This document shows, in pieces, positions 16,774 through 26,435 of a stretch of 55,035 nt of DNA (position 1 is the stretch's first letter; each line of letters opens with the position of its first letter). The translations under genes and the position numbers were made by a program. The notes below the pieces were generated by a model that saw only the letters and a list, made by a program, of their open reading frames with translations, ran no database searches and had not been told where the DNA came from. The stretch lies in assembly GCA_900068845.1 (NCBI GenBank), contig CEFQ01000002.1, forward strand, positions 132,018 to 187,052. Reading direction: 5' to 3'. Source of the stretch: Enterobacter ludwigii (GTDB lineage: Bacteria > Pseudomonadota > Gammaproteobacteria > Enterobacterales > Enterobacteriaceae).

Positions 16774-19530
16774 ATGTATACCGTTTTGCGCACTTCTCCG
16801 CGCCTGCTTTCTTTATTAATGCCTTTGTTACTTACCGCCTGTGGCGGCGGTGGCGGGGGTGGTGGCGGAAGCGCTTCGCCCCCGCCCACCACCGGCATGC
16901 CTGTTCCACCCACGCCAGCCCAGCCCAGCACCGCTGGTAATGCCAGCAAAGTCGGCATTATTGATTCAGGGTTGTCGCCGGATCGCAGCGAAATTAATTA
17001 TGCCAACGTGCAGTTCACCGGCTATGTGGGCGGCGGCACTGCCTTAAACGATAATCAGGGGATCAACGGCCACGGTACGGTGGTGGCGCTGACGCTGCTG
17101 GGTTTATCGCCGGCCAGTACGCTGTATGTGGCGCAATCCTCGCAGAACAACGTGTTCAAATACGATGATACCGCGCGCGCGGTAAGCGGCCTGCTTAGCC
17201 AGGGCGTGCGTATTTTCAATATGTCGTATGCCTCGAGCGAGCGCTTAACCACCGCGCAGGCTTTAACCGATGCGCAGCCCCGCTATCAGGAGCTGGTGCA
17301 AAGCATGCGCGATATTGCCGCGGCTGACGGTTTGGCGGTGGTGATCACCGGCAACGGCGGCACCGCGACGCCTTCGCCAAACGCCCAACTGCCGCTGATT
17401 TATCAGGACAGCGATCTGCAAAAAAATATGCTGGCCGTTACCGGCGTGATGGAGAGCACTTCGTACGATACCGCCAATCGCGCTGCGTTAACCGGGCCAT
17501 TTGATGCCTGCGGCAACGCCGCCGCATGGTGCCTGAGCGCGCCCGGTTACACCGATTATCGCTTTCAGAATACCGATGGCAGTTGGGTGAATGTGCGCAG
17601 TTACGGTACCTCGTTTGCCGCACCGCGCGCGGCGGCGGCGGCATCGCAAGTGTTGCAGCGTTTTCCGTGGATGAGCGGCTACAACCTGCAACAAACTCTG
17701 CTAACCACCGCCACTTATCGCAGCGATGCCTATGCGGGCGCGGCGGATAGCGCCAACGGGCGGCCTTATAACAATACCTTCGGCTGGGGCGATCTCAACC
17801 AGGCGAAGGCGCTGAACGGTCCGGCGATGTTCTGGGCCAATGATTTTCACGCCAGCCTCGATGCGGGCAAGTATGTCTTCTCCAATGCCATCAGCGGCGA
17901 TCGTGGCCTGATACTGGACGGCGTCCATAATGGCGGTGTACTGCAATTAACCGCTAATAATAGTTACCTCGGCCAGACCAGCGTTTCAGCCAATACGTTG
18001 CTGATTGATGGCGCGATTGCAGGCAGTGCCAACGTCAGCGGCAGCGGCACATTGGGTGGCAGCGGCGTGATTGGCGGCAGCTTGCTCAATCAGGGTTCGG
18101 TCAACGGCGGCTTGCAGGTGCAAGGCGATTACCAGCAACGCAGCAATGGCGTGCTGAATATCGCGCTGGACAGTCCGCTGCGCGTAGCCGGCCACTCGAC
18201 GCTGGACGGTATGCTGAACCTCGCACCGCCTTCATCAACCTATGTAGTGAAACAGCAGGAAACGTTACTCACCAGCGATGCAGGCGTTAGCGGCCAGTTC
18301 AGTCAGGTCAATACTGGCGTGTTCCTTGATGGTACGGTCAGCTACAACGCCAACAGCGTAACCGGCCAACTGACCCGTAAAAACACCGCGGCAGCAGCAG
18401 CGGCAATGGGCCTGAGCGGTGCCAGCACGCAGCAAACGGCAGCGAATCTGGAGCAGGCGTTTAGCGTGGCGGATAGCTGGCAGCAACAGGGTTCGCTTAG
18501 CCGTGCGCAGCAGTCGGCGCTTGGGGCGGCCGGTGCGTTGCAGACGCTGGCCGATGCCAACAGCGCGCAGGCCGCCATCAATTCACTTTCTGGCCAGGCG
18601 CATGCATCCAGCAACGCGGTGCTGTTTAACGCGCTGGATTATCAAACGCGTCTGCTGAGTAACCGCATCGCCGATGCCAGCGCCGACAATCGTTACGGTT
18701 TCTGGCTGGAGAGCGGTCAACTGCGCGGTTCGCTGGATCAGGCTGGCTATCTTGGCACCGATTATCGCAACACACTTACCGCACTCGGCGTGGATAGCGA
18801 TTTGGGTGTTTCAGGTCTGCGCGTGGGCGTTGCCTGGACGCAGAATCAGATCGATTCAACGTACGACCAAACCGGCGGCACCAGCCGCAACCGTCTGCAA
18901 GGCGCGATGCTGTATGGTCGCTACGATTTAACGCCGGAATGGTATCTGCAGGGCAATCTCAGTTATCAACATGGGCGCGATGAGTTGAAGCGTCTGGTGT
19001 TACTGGATGAAGCCTCGCCGGTGTCATCTACCACCCGCAGCAACAGCTGGCAGGCGGCGCTGCAAAGCGGCTATCGCTGGACGATTGAAGATAATTATCG
19101 CCTGGAGCCTTATCTCGGCTGGCGTGAAACTGGACTGGATACCGGTGCATTTGAGGATAAAGGCAGCGCGTTCGGCCTGAGCGGTGACGGCGACAGCTAT
19201 CGACGCAGCGTCGGCTATAGCGGCTTGAATATCAGCGCCCGGCAGGATTGGTCGGCGGGCTTGTGGAGCATGGTGAGTGTGTATGGTGAATATCAGTACG
19301 CGTTTAACAATCCGTCGATGGATGTGAGCGCACGCTGGGGCGGATTTGGCGATGACCAGAACCGCTTTACCCTTCCCGGTATGCAGCTCGATCGTCGTTC
19401 GCAGTGGGTAGGCGTGCGGTTGGATGTGGCGCAGGCATCACGTGCACGTCTGTTCCTGCGCGCCGATCAGCACTTCGCCGATCGCGGCGACGAGAAAGTG
19501 CTGCGCGGTGGTATGGATGTGAGCTTCTAA
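16774..19530 (+). CDS. Subtilisin-like (S8) autotransporter protease, NalP-like lipoprotein
   Basis: Protein of about 918 residues. A lipoprotein signal ends in LLTAC (C23) and is followed by nine glycines and a proline-rich linker. The S8 protease domain (about 58-340) has the triad D64 (IIDSG), H100 (NGHGT) and S280 (YGTSFAAP), with oxyanion N194. An autotransporter-associated repeat region (about 355-500) leads to a C-terminal beta-barrel from about 640 ending GGMDVSF, terminal Phe as usual. The second ATG (16774) fits AAGGAG better than the first at 16771. The acylated N-terminus plus glycine run recalls Neisseria NalP, which cleaves other surface proteins. It stands alone, and a recent acquisition is possible but not shown. 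Confidence 0.9.
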   Translation: MYTVLRTSPRLLSLLMPLLLTACGGGGGGGGGSASPPPTTGMPVPPTPAQPSTAGNASKVGIIDSGLSPDRSEINYANVQFTGYVGGGTALNDNQGINGHGTVVALTLLGLSPASTLYVAQSSQNNVFKYDDTARAVSGLLSQGVRIFNMSYASSERLTTAQALTDAQPRYQELVQSMRDIAAADGLAVVITGNGGTATPSPNAQLPLIYQDSDLQKNMLAVTGVMESTSYDTANRAALTGPFDACGNAAAWCLSAPGYTDYRFQNTDGSWVNVRSYGTSFAAPRAAAAASQVLQRFPWMSGYNLQQTLLTTATYRSDAYAGAADSANGRPYNNTFGWGDLNQAKALNGPAMFWANDFHASLDAGKYVFSNAISGDRGLILDGVHNGGVLQLTANNSYLGQTSVSANTLLIDGAIAGSANVSGSGTLGGSGVIGGSLLNQGSVNGGLQVQGDYQQRSNGVLNIALDSPLRVAGHSTLDGMLNLAPPSSTYVVKQQETLLTSDAGVSGQFSQVNTGVFLDGTVSYNANSVTGQLTRKNTAAAAAAMGLSGASTQQTAANLEQAFSVADSWQQQGSLSRAQQSALGAAGALQTLADANSAQAAINSLSGQAHASSNAVLFNALDYQTRLLSNRIADASADNRYGFWLESGQLRGSLDQAGYLGTDYRNTLTALGVDSDLGVSGLRVGVAWTQNQIDSTYDQTGGTSRNRLQGAMLYGRYDLTPEWYLQGNLSYQHGRDELKRLVLLDEASPVSSTTRSNSWQAALQSGYRWTIEDNYRLEPYLGWRETGLDTGAFEDKGSAFGLSGDGDSYRRSVGYSGLNISARQDWSAGLWSMVSVYGEYQYAFNNPSMDVSARWGGFGDDQNRFTLPGMQLDRRSQWVGVRLDVAQASRARLFLRADQHFADRGDEKVLRGGMDVSF

Positions 19531-19553
19531 AAAGCGCTGTGAAGGTCAAAAGA

Positions 19554-19612
19554 GCGCGATAAATCGCGCCGCTACAAATACGTGCACATATTGTAGCGGC
19601 GCAATGCATTGC
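19554..19612. repeat. REP-like element, GTAGCGGCGC family, copy 2 (two hairpins)
   Basis: GCGCGATAAATCGCGCCGCTAC at 19554-19575 and its counterpart GTAGCGGCGCAATGCATTGC at 19592-19612 face each other across a short spacer. Copy 4 at 54429-54490 has the same split layout, while copies 1 and 3 are fused into one palindrome. It lies between the convergent ends of the autotransporter gene and recJ. Confidence 0.7.
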
Positions 19613-19613
19613 A

Positions 19614-19665
19614 CGATGCAATTGATGCAATTGATGCAATTGATGCAATTGATGCAATTGATGCA
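19614..19665. repeat. 9-bp tandem repeat (ATTGATGCA)n
   Basis: Five perfect copies of ATTGATGCA at 19621-19665 follow a partial copy at 19614-19620 and end two bases before the recJ stop codon. The array abuts the REP-like element. It is non-coding on both strands as far as I can judge, and its copy number may vary between strains. Confidence 0.9.
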
Positions 19666-19667
19666 AC

Positions 19668-21395
19668 CTACATCGGCCAGATGTGATCGATAATCAGCTG
19701 TACCGAACGGTTGCCGCGGTATTCGTTGATATCCAGCTTGTAGGCCAGTTGCACCTGACGCACGCTGCTGTCTGGCCACAGCGTGGTATCCACGTTAAAG
19801 GCAATACCATCTAACAGCGGGCCGCCGCCGAGCGGCTCGACCATCACTTTTAAATGGCGCTCGCCGACTAACCGCTGCTGCAGTAGTTTGAACTTACCGT
19901 CGAACACCGGTTCCGGGAACGCCTGTCCCCACGGACCGGCTTCACGCAGCATTTCCGCGGTGTGCAGCGTAAACTCTTGCGCGTGCAGTTCGCCGTCCGA
20001 CCAAATCACGCCCTGCAATGCTTCGCCATCCAGCCACTCATCGATTAATGCGGCAAAACGCTCACGGAATTCGTCGTACTTCGCGGTTTCCAGTGACAAA
20101 CCGGCCGCCATGGCGTGACCACCAAATTTGATCATTAAACCCGGGAACAAGGTGTCGAGACGCTCCAGCGCATCGCGCAGGTGCAAACCGGCAATCGAAC
20201 GGCCAGAACCTTTCAGCACGCCGTCTCCGGCGGGAGCGAAGGCTATCACCGGACGATGGAAACGCTCTTTCAGCCGCGACGCCAGAATGCCAACCACGCC
20301 CTGATGCCACTCCGGATGGTAAAACGCCAGACCCAACGGCAAATCGGTGTGCTGACGCTCAAGTGCATCGCACAGCGCCAGCGCTTCACTCTTCATGCCT
20401 TGCTCAATCTCTTTGCGCGTCTGATTCAGCGCATCGAGCTCATTCGCCAGCATGCGCGCCTCAGAGATATCTTCGGTGAGCAGCAATGCCACGCCGACTG
20501 ACATATCGTCCAGACGACCCGCGGCGTTAAGGCGCGGTCCTACGGCAAAACCAAGATCGCTGGCGGCAAGTTGACGCGCATCGCGGTTGGCGATCTCCAG
20601 CAGCGCGCGAATGCCGGCGCGGCATTTGCCGGCGCGGATACGGCTCAGACCTTGCCACACCAGAATACGGTTGTTGGCATCCAGCGGCACCACATCGGCG
20701 ACCGTACCCAACGCCACCAGGTCCAGCAGTTCAGCCAGATTCGGCTCACTGCGCCCTTCGCCAAACCAGTTTTGCTGACGCAGATAGGCACGCAGCGCCA
20801 GCATCAGATAGAAGGCAACACCCACCCCCGCCAATGAGCGCGAAGGGAATTCGCTGTCGTTGAGGTTGGGGTTCACTATCGCTTCGGCAGCGGGCAAGGT
20901 GTCGCCCGGCAAATGGTGATCGGTGATGAGTACTGGAATACCATGCTGATGCGCGGTATCGACACCAGCATGTGATGAGATGCCATTATCGACGGTGAGA
21001 ATCATCTCCGCGCCGCGTGCTTTGGCCTGATCAACCACTTCCGGACTCAGGCCGTAGCCATCTTCAAAACGGTTCGGTACCAGATAATCCACATTGCCGC
21101 CCAAGCTGCGCAGTGCCAGCACGGTTAGGGCGGTGCTGGTGGCACCATCGGCATCGAAATCGCCCACCACCACAATGCGTTTGCCCGCGAGCAACATCTG
21201 GTGCAGCAGCGTAACGGCGGCGTCAATACCACCGAGCGTTTGCCACGGCAGCAGGTGTTTTGCCCCGCGCTCCAGTTCCAGCGCCTCTTTCACGCCACGT
21301 TGCAGATACAACCGGCGCAGCAAAGGGGGCAAATCAGCGGGTAAGCTGGCGTCGGTTTCGGCTTCGCGCCGACGCAATTCAACAGAATGCATCAC
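19668..21395 (-). CDS. recJ: Single-stranded-DNA-specific 5'-3' exonuclease RecJ
   Basis: Protein of 575 residues (E. coli 577). DHH-superfamily motifs are clear: VVVGDFDADGATSTALTVL near residue 75, a DNGISSH motif, and TDHHLPGD near residue 160; later GGHAMAAGLSL marks the DHHA1 domain. RecJ degrades 5' single strands in RecF-pathway recombination, base excision and mismatch repair. It follows dsbC with six bases between them, in the conserved xerD-dsbC-recJ operon. No terminator precedes the 9-bp repeat array at its end. Confidence 0.96.
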   Translation of the reverse strand: MMHSVELRRREAETDASLPADLPPLLRRLYLQRGVKEALELERGAKHLLPWQTLGGIDAAVTLLHQMLLAGKRIVVVGDFDADGATSTALTVLALRSLGGNVDYLVPNRFEDGYGLSPEVVDQAKARGAEMILTVDNGISSHAGVDTAHQHGIPVLITDHHLPGDTLPAAEAIVNPNLNDSEFPSRSLAGVGVAFYLMLALRAYLRQQNWFGEGRSEPNLAELLDLVALGTVADVVPLDANNRILVWQGLSRIRAGKCRAGIRALLEIANRDARQLAASDLGFAVGPRLNAAGRLDDMSVGVALLLTEDISEARMLANELDALNQTRKEIEQGMKSEALALCDALERQHTDLPLGLAFYHPEWHQGVVGILASRLKERFHRPVIAFAPAGDGVLKGSGRSIAGLHLRDALERLDTLFPGLMIKFGGHAMAAGLSLETAKYDEFRERFAALIDEWLDGEALQGVIWSDGELHAQEFTLHTAEMLREAGPWGQAFPEPVFDGKFKLLQQRLVGERHLKVMVEPLGGGPLLDGIAFNVDTTLWPDSSVRQVQLAYKLDINEYRGNRSVQLIIDHIWPM

Positions 21396-21401
21396 TGTGC
21401 G

Positions 21402-22115
21402 TTAACCGCCGCGCTTCTGGCCATCGAGCACCTGCTTCAGCTCTTGCGGCCCTTGATAGCCAGGAATCATCATGCCGCTATCGGTAAGAATGGCGGGCGT
21501 GCCCTGAATGCCAAACAGGATGCCGAGTTTGTACTGCTGCTCGATATTGATTTTGCAGGTAGCCGGCGCATCCATTTGTGGCGCGTCGCCTTTCATCGCC
21601 GCATCAAACGCTTTGTTCCGATCGGCGCTACACCAGATGGCGCGCATGGCTTTTTCCACCTGGCCATTCAGACCTTCACGCGGGAAGGCCAGATAACGCA
21701 CGGTGATACCCAGCGCGTTGTAGTCGGCCATCTGCTCATGCAGCTTGCGGCAGTAGCCGCAGGTGATGTCGGTGAACACGGTGATCACGTGCTGCTCTTT
21801 CGGCGCTTTATAGACAATCATGTCAGGCGCCAGCGCGCTGACTTTTTTGTCCAGCAGTTGGTTGGTGACGTTGATTGGCTGCGTGCCGCTGACATCATAC
21901 AGCGGGCCCTGAATCATATGCTTGCCATCTTCGGAAACATACAGCACACCGCTTTCAGTCAGCACCGTTTTGATACCCGGCAGTGGTGACGGCTGGATTT
22001 CAGCCTGCTGCAATCCCAGTTTTTTCAGCGTTTGCTGAATGGCGTTGTCATCGGCATGCGCCAAGCCAGTGAATGCACTGACCAGCAGAGCCAGCATCGT
22101 TAGCTGCTTTTTCAT
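21402..22115 (-). CDS. dsbC: Protein disulfide isomerase DsbC
   Basis: Periplasmic protein of 237 residues with a Sec signal ending near A21. The active site CGYC is at C119-C122, the structural disulfide is probably C162-C187, and the cis-proline loop is IQGTPAIL. Residues 22-80 form the dimerisation domain. DsbC reshuffles wrong disulfides and is kept reduced by DsbD. It lies between xerD and recJ, as in other enterobacteria. Confidence 0.96.
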   Translation of the reverse strand: MKKQLTMLALLVSAFTGLAHADDNAIQQTLKKLGLQQAEIQPSPLPGIKTVLTESGVLYVSEDGKHMIQGPLYDVSGTQPINVTNQLLDKKVSALAPDMIVYKAPKEQHVITVFTDITCGYCRKLHEQMADYNALGITVRYLAFPREGLNGQVEKAMRAIWCSADRNKAFDAAMKGDAPQMDAPATCKINIEQQYKLGILFGIQGTPAILTDSGMMIPGYQGPQELKQVLDGQKRGG

Positions 22116-22137
22116 CTTAAATCCTTGTTACCGCATC

Positions 22138-23031
22138 TCAAGCGCGCGGATGATGCTGTTGATGTAACAGACGCAGACGCTCAGTGGCGACATGCGTATA
22201 AATTTGGGTCGTCGAGAGGTCGCTGTGGCCCAGCAACATTTGTACGACGCGCAAATCGGCGCCGTGGTTCAGTAAATGTGTGGCAAATGCGTGGCGCAGC
22301 ACGTGCGGCGACAGCTTTTCGCTATCGATTCCGGCAAGGGTCGCATAGTGCTTGATGCGATGCCAGAAGGTCTGGCGCGTCATTTGTTGCGCGCGCTGGC
22401 TGGGAAACATCACGTCCAGCGTTTGCCCGTTGAGCAGCCACGGCCGACCATGTTCCATATAGTATTCAATCCAGTAAACCGCTTCTTCACCTAACGGCAC
22501 AAGGCGCTCTTTGTTGCCTTTACCGATCACGCGTACCACGCCCTGACGCAGGCTGATATCGCTGATGGTCAAACCTACCAACTCCGTTACGCGTAATCCG
22601 GTGGCGTACAGCAACTCCAGCATCGCCTTGTCGCGCAGTTCGAGCGGCACATCAATGCTCGGTGCCTGCAGCAAGCGTTCGACCTGATTTTCGCTGAGAT
22701 CTTTCGGCAGACGCTGCGGCAGTTTGGGGGCTGAGAGCAGCGCGCTGGGATCGTCGCTGCGCACTTTTTCCCGATAAAGATATTGGCACAAGCGGCGGAT
22801 AGCGCTGAGGGTACGCGCTGAGCTGGTAGCTTTATAGCCACCCTCGACGCGTTCGGCGAGAAATTGCTGCAAATCAAACGCTTCCAGCGTCAATAGCGTG
22901 CGATCGTGGTGATGCAGCCAGCCGGTGAGCGTTTGCAGATCCTGCCGGTAAGAGGCGAGCGTGTTCTGCGCCAGATTACGCTCAATCCAAAGCGCATCCA
23001 GAAACTGTTCGATCAGATCGCTGTCCTGCAC
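22138..23031 (-). CDS. xerD: Site-specific tyrosine recombinase XerD
   Basis: Protein of 297 residues that with XerC resolves chromosome dimers at dif. The catalytic residues are R147, K171, H243, R246, H269 and nucleophile Y278 in the TTQIYTHV motif. The GTG at 23031 is chosen as start because GGAGAG precedes it and the product then aligns with E. coli XerD (298 residues); the open frame extends upstream to 23094. First gene of the xerD-dsbC-recJ operon, divergent from fldB. Confidence 0.95.
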   Translation of the reverse strand: MQDSDLIEQFLDALWIERNLAQNTLASYRQDLQTLTGWLHHHDRTLLTLEAFDLQQFLAERVEGGYKATSSARTLSAIRRLCQYLYREKVRSDDPSALLSAPKLPQRLPKDLSENQVERLLQAPSIDVPLELRDKAMLELLYATGLRVTELVGLTISDISLRQGVVRVIGKGNKERLVPLGEEAVYWIEYYMEHGRPWLLNGQTLDVMFPSQRAQQMTRQTFWHRIKHYATLAGIDSEKLSPHVLRHAFATHLLNHGADLRVVQMLLGHSDLSTTQIYTHVATERLRLLHQQHHPRA

Positions 23032-23131
23032 TGTTCTCTCCGCCCGTGTGAAATCGTGCTCATTATGCCTGAAAGTAGCCTGCTTCTGGTACAATTGCGC
23101 CCGAGTCAGTTCAAGTCAGAGCATTAATTGC

Positions 23132-23650
23132 ATGAATATCGGATTGTTTTACGGGTCCAGCACCTGTTACACGGAGATGACCGCGGAGAAAATTCGCGAC
23201 TTTATCGGTGAAGAATTAGTCACGCTGCACAATTTGAGAGATGACGATCCCTCGCTGATGGAGCAGTACGATTTACTGATCCTCGGCATCCCGACATGGG
23301 ATTTCGGTGAGTTGCAGGAAGATTGGGAAGCGATTTGGCCGCAGATACCGGCGCTGAATTTGCGCGGAAAAATCGTGGCGCTGTACGGCATGGGCGACCA
23401 GGGTGAATACGCCGAATGGTTTCTCGATGCACTCGGCATGCTGCACGATCTGTTGCAGCCGATGGGCGTGCAGTTTGTGGGTTACTGGCCGCTGGAAGGC
23501 TATGAGTTCACCAGCAAAAAACCGCTAACCGCCGATGGCACGCAGTTTGTCGGCCTGGCGCTCGACGATGTCAACCAGTACGAACTGAGCGATGAGCGCG
23601 TCGAACAGTGGTGCGAACAGATTCTGACGGAAACCGCAGCGCTGCTTTAA
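23132..23650 (+). CDS. fldB: Flavodoxin 2, FldB
   Basis: FMN protein of 172 residues beginning [20 protein letters not shown]; the T/S-rich loop at 9-16 binds the FMN phosphate, and [11 protein letters not shown] and [13 protein letters not shown] form the isoalloxazine-binding loops. It is a low-potential one-electron carrier. The start at 23132 is set by homology; the open frame runs upstream into the xerD region. Its stop overlaps the convergent ygfX stop by four bases. Position beside xerD is conserved in E. coli. Confidence 0.94.
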   Translation: MNIGLFYGSSTCYTEMTAEKIRDFIGEELVTLHNLRDDDPSLMEQYDLLILGIPTWDFGELQEDWEAIWPQIPALNLRGKIVALYGMGDQGEYAEWFLDALGMLHDLLQPMGVQFVGYWPLEGYEFTSKKPLTADGTQFVGLALDDVNQYELSDERVEQWCEQILTETAALL

Positions 23651-24066
23651 GGCGGCGTGTGCCCATTTTGCAGAAAACAGCAGGCGCGTAACGTGCGCCA
23701 TTCACCGGACGGCAGGTTGTCATGCATTAACCACAGCCGCCAGCGTTCACCCTGCTGATTACGCAGCACCAATAAGACGCCGCACGGCAACCAATCTGCC
23801 TTGCGTTCTGCTCGCCAGCGCGAACCGCGCCACAGCCAATTGCCCTTCACGTCCAGCGCCAGACAACCTACGCGCTGCACCAGGCGGCGCTCGTTGCGCC
23901 AGCATTCCGCCAGCAGCAGCAATAATACCGGCGCTTTGCCCCACGCCCACGCGTCAGGCCAATCCAGCACCAGCAGTAAACCGCCGCACAGCAGAGATAG
24001 CGTCACATTCAGTGCGCGCGCACTGCGTGACGCCCGCAGATCACATTGCCACCGGACCGCGTTCAC
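23647..24066 (-). CDS. ygfX: YgfX (CptA) membrane protein, partner of SdhE
   Basis: Protein of 139 residues with two hydrophobic segments around residues 20-50 and a basic, tryptophan-rich C-terminal part. It begins with a GTG inside the end of sdhE, overlapping it by 26 bp, so the two are translationally coupled. Sequence is only loosely similar to E. coli YgfX, but WQCDLRAS matches its start (WQSDLRVS) and the position is the same. YgfX has been called a toxin (CptA) with YgfY as antitoxin; later work makes YgfY the flavinylation factor SdhE. The role of YgfX is therefore uncertain. Confidence 0.82.
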   Translation of the reverse strand: MNAVRWQCDLRASRSARALNVTLSLLCGGLLLVLDWPDAWAWGKAPVLLLLLAECWRNERRLVQRVGCLALDVKGNWLWRGSRWRAERKADWLPCGVLLVLRNQQGERWRLWLMHDNLPSGEWRTLRACCFLQNGHTPP

Positions 24067-24307
24067 GGTTGCGCTGCTGAATCAGTTTCACCATGCGTTT
24101 GAACTCGGGATCGACCGGTTCGCCGTGATTCATCAACCAGTTGAACAGGTCAGGATCGTCACTCTTTAACAGCGCGATAAATACCTGCTTATCGGTCTCG
24201 GTCAGTGAATCATATTCGTATTTGAAAAACGGCATAATAGCGATATCCAGCTCCAGCATGCCGCGACGGCATGCCCATTGGACGCGGGCTTTGTCATTAA
24301 TTTCCAT
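24041..24307 (-). CDS. sdhE: FAD assembly factor SdhE (YgfY/CptB)
   Basis: Protein of 88 residues, the same length as in E. coli. The conserved [15 protein letters not shown] at 14-28 contains the RGxxE motif required for covalent attachment of FAD to succinate dehydrogenase and fumarate reductase. The start at 24307 is fixed by homology ([16 protein letters not shown]). First gene of the sdhE-ygfX pair, divergent from ygfZ with about 220 bp between. Confidence 0.95.
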   Translation of the reverse strand: MEINDKARVQWACRRGMLELDIAIMPFFKYEYDSLTETDKQVFIALLKSDDPDLFNWLMNHGEPVDPEFKRMVKLIQQRNRERGPVAM

Positions 24308-24526
24308 GTCTCTGGTTCCATGACTAAAACAGTGGTGCTCAGTGTACCTGCTTTTTTTTCTCGCTGCAGGCGCTGTGCTTATCACTGTGCCACGCCTCGG
24401 CGTTACATCCCTCAATTTACACTGGGTATCACGCGATTTGTGCGCCCGATTCAGTAAACAGGTTGCAAAGCCGCCCTGCTCTTTTACCATTGGCAGCTGG
24501 ATACCTTTATTAATCAGGAAAGACCT

Positions 24527-25510
24527 ATGTCGATTTTTACCCTTCCACCTCGCCAGCCCGCTGCATCGTCACGCCTGCCATTAACCCTGATGTCGCTCGA
24601 TGAATGGGCGCTGGTGAAGGTGCAGGGCAATGACAGCACGTCTTATCTGCAAGGTCAGCTGACGCTGGATGTCGCGGCCATGAGCGAGACGCAACATCGT
24701 CCTGCCGCGCACTGCGATGCTAAGGGCAAAATGTGGAGCAACATTCGCCTGTTCCATCGCCCTGAAGGTTACGCTTACGTGGTGCGTCGCAACCTGCGTG
24801 AGCAGCAGCTGACCGAACTGAAGAAGTACGCGGTGTTCGCTAAAGTCACCATCGTCGCTGACGATGAAGCGGTGCTGCTGGGCGTCGCCGGTTTTCAGGC
24901 GCGCGCCGCGCTGGCGGGCGTGTTTAGCACGCTTCCGGATGCCGAAACGCCGGTGGTACAGCAAGATGAAAGCACGCTTCTTTGGTTTGCAACGCCCGCC
25001 GAGCGTTTCCTGTTAGTGACTACACTTGAGCAGGCGAATGCATTGAAAGAAAAACTGGCGGGTGAAGCGCAATTCAACGATAGCCTGCAATGGCTGGCGC
25101 TGGATATCGAAGCGGGCATTCCGGTGATTGAGAGCACCACCAGCGCGCAACTGATTCCACAAGCGACTAACCTGCAGGCGCTGGATGCCATTAGCTTTAA
25201 AAAAGGCTGCTATACCGGGCAGGAGATGGTGGCGCGCGCTAAATTCCGCGGCGCGAACAAACGCGCACTGTATTGGCTGGCGGGTAAAGCCAGTAAAGTA
25301 CCGGACGTTGGCGGTTCACTGGAGCTGCAGATGGGCGACAAATGGCGCCGCACCGGTACGGTACTGAGCGGCGTGCAGTTGGATGATGGCAGCGTTTGGG
25401 TACAAGTCGTGATGAACAACGATTTAGAGCCGGAAAGCGTTTTGCGCGTGGAAGGCGACGAAAGTGGCAAGTTGACCATTCAGCCGCTGCCGTATTCATT
25501 AGCAGATTGA
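24527..25510 (+). CDS. ygfZ: tRNA-modifying / Fe-S cluster repair protein YgfZ
   Basis: Folate-binding protein of 327 residues related to the T-protein of glycine cleavage. The hallmark [17 protein letters not shown] with its conserved cysteine lies near residue 228. YgfZ helps maintain some Fe-S enzymes such as MiaB. CAGGAA lies before the ATG. It is a single gene that converges on yqfA across a hairpin. Confidence 0.95.
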   Translation: MSIFTLPPRQPAASSRLPLTLMSLDEWALVKVQGNDSTSYLQGQLTLDVAAMSETQHRPAAHCDAKGKMWSNIRLFHRPEGYAYVVRRNLREQQLTELKKYAVFAKVTIVADDEAVLLGVAGFQARAALAGVFSTLPDAETPVVQQDESTLLWFATPAERFLLVTTLEQANALKEKLAGEAQFNDSLQWLALDIEAGIPVIESTTSAQLIPQATNLQALDAISFKKGCYTGQEMVARAKFRGANKRALYWLAGKASKVPDVGGSLELQMGDKWRRTGTVLSGVQLDDGSVWVQVVMNNDLEPESVLRVEGDESGKLTIQPLPYSLAD

Positions 25511-25572
25511 TTGAAGCTGTTCCAGGTGCGCATCAAGGCGCACCCTGCGAAATCCACGCGGTTCTGTTGTAG

Positions 25573-25592
25573 GGTCGCCATTCATGGCGACC
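25573..25592. terminator. Hairpin between convergent ygfZ and yqfA (GGTCGCCAT family)
   Basis: The 20-mer GGTCGCCATTCATGGCGACC is a near-perfect inverted repeat identical to the lysS terminator stem. Here no T run follows on either strand, so it may work as a weak bidirectional terminator or an mRNA 3'-end stabiliser. Confidence 0.55.
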
Positions 25593-25602
25593 TGGCCGCA
25601 AG

Positions 25603-26256
25603 TTACATCACATAAAAATAGATCGCACAAAAGTGCAGCACGCTGCCGCCGAGCACAAAGCCATGCCAGATAGCGTGACTATAAGGAATGCGGCGCGAGA
25701 CGTAGAAAATCACCCCCAGCGAATAGACAATCCCGCCAGCTGCCAGCAACCAAATCCCGCCCGGTGACAGTTTGATCGCCAGTTGATAAATGACCACCAA
25801 TGATAACCAACCCATACCGAGGTAGGTCATCAACGACAGCGCTTCAAAGCGGTGGGCAAAGGCGATTTTGAACAAAATACCTAACAGCGCCAGACTCCAG
25901 ATCACCACCATCAAGCCCTGTGCCAGCGGTGAATTTAGCCCCACCAGTAAAAATGGCGTATAGGTACCAGCGATCAGCACATAGATGGCGCAATGGTCGA
26001 ATTTCTTCAGCCAGTATTTGGCTTTCTGATGCGGAATGGCATGATACAGCGTGGAGGCAAGATACAGCAAAATGATGCTGCCGCCGTATAAGCTGTAACT
26101 GGTAATTGCGGTAAGGTTAGCTTGAGATTCAACGGCTTGTGTCAACATTAACACCAAGCCGATGATGCCAAAAATGCAGCCGATTCCATGGCTGATACTA
26201 TTGGCGATCTCTTCTGCCAATGAATAGCCCTGGTTAATCATTCGGGTCTGTACCAT
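25603..26256 (-). CDS. trhA: Hemolysin III family membrane protein YqfA/TrhA
   Basis: Integral membrane protein of 217 residues with seven hydrophobic segments, PAQR/HlyIII family. [16 protein letters not shown] at the N-terminus and [10 protein letters not shown] carry the conserved Ser/His metal-site residues. The ATG at 26256 ([12 protein letters not shown]) is chosen by homology to E. coli YqfA rather than the open start at 26307. E. coli TrhA has been linked to membrane energetics, and true haemolysis is not established. It is divergent from the RpiR regulator gene. Confidence 0.9.
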   Translation of the reverse strand: MVQTRMINQGYSLAEEIANSISHGIGCIFGIIGLVLMLTQAVESQANLTAITSYSLYGGSIILLYLASTLYHAIPHQKAKYWLKKFDHCAIYVLIAGTYTPFLLVGLNSPLAQGLMVVIWSLALLGILFKIAFAHRFEALSLMTYLGMGWLSLVVIYQLAIKLSPGGIWLLAAGGIVYSLGVIFYVSRRIPYSHAIWHGFVLGGSVLHFCAIYFYVM

Positions 26257-26435
26257 GAGGGGAGATTCCTGAACAACGGAAAAAGCGAGTGTGCTATTTC
26301 TGAGCAACCAGAGTAACGAAGATAAATTTCAGAGTACACATGTACGCTAAAATAAATCTGTGAAGGTGTGTGACAGCCAGGCGCTAAAACAATCTGTTAA
26401 ACTACACGCTCATTTTATAGCTGAGCGCCGCCCGC

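Noticed and set aside
19546..19779. Minus-strand frames reading HQLHQLHQL or INCINCINC repeats
   Set aside because: These arise from the 9-bp tandem repeat and overlap recJ; there is no ribosome binding site or family match.
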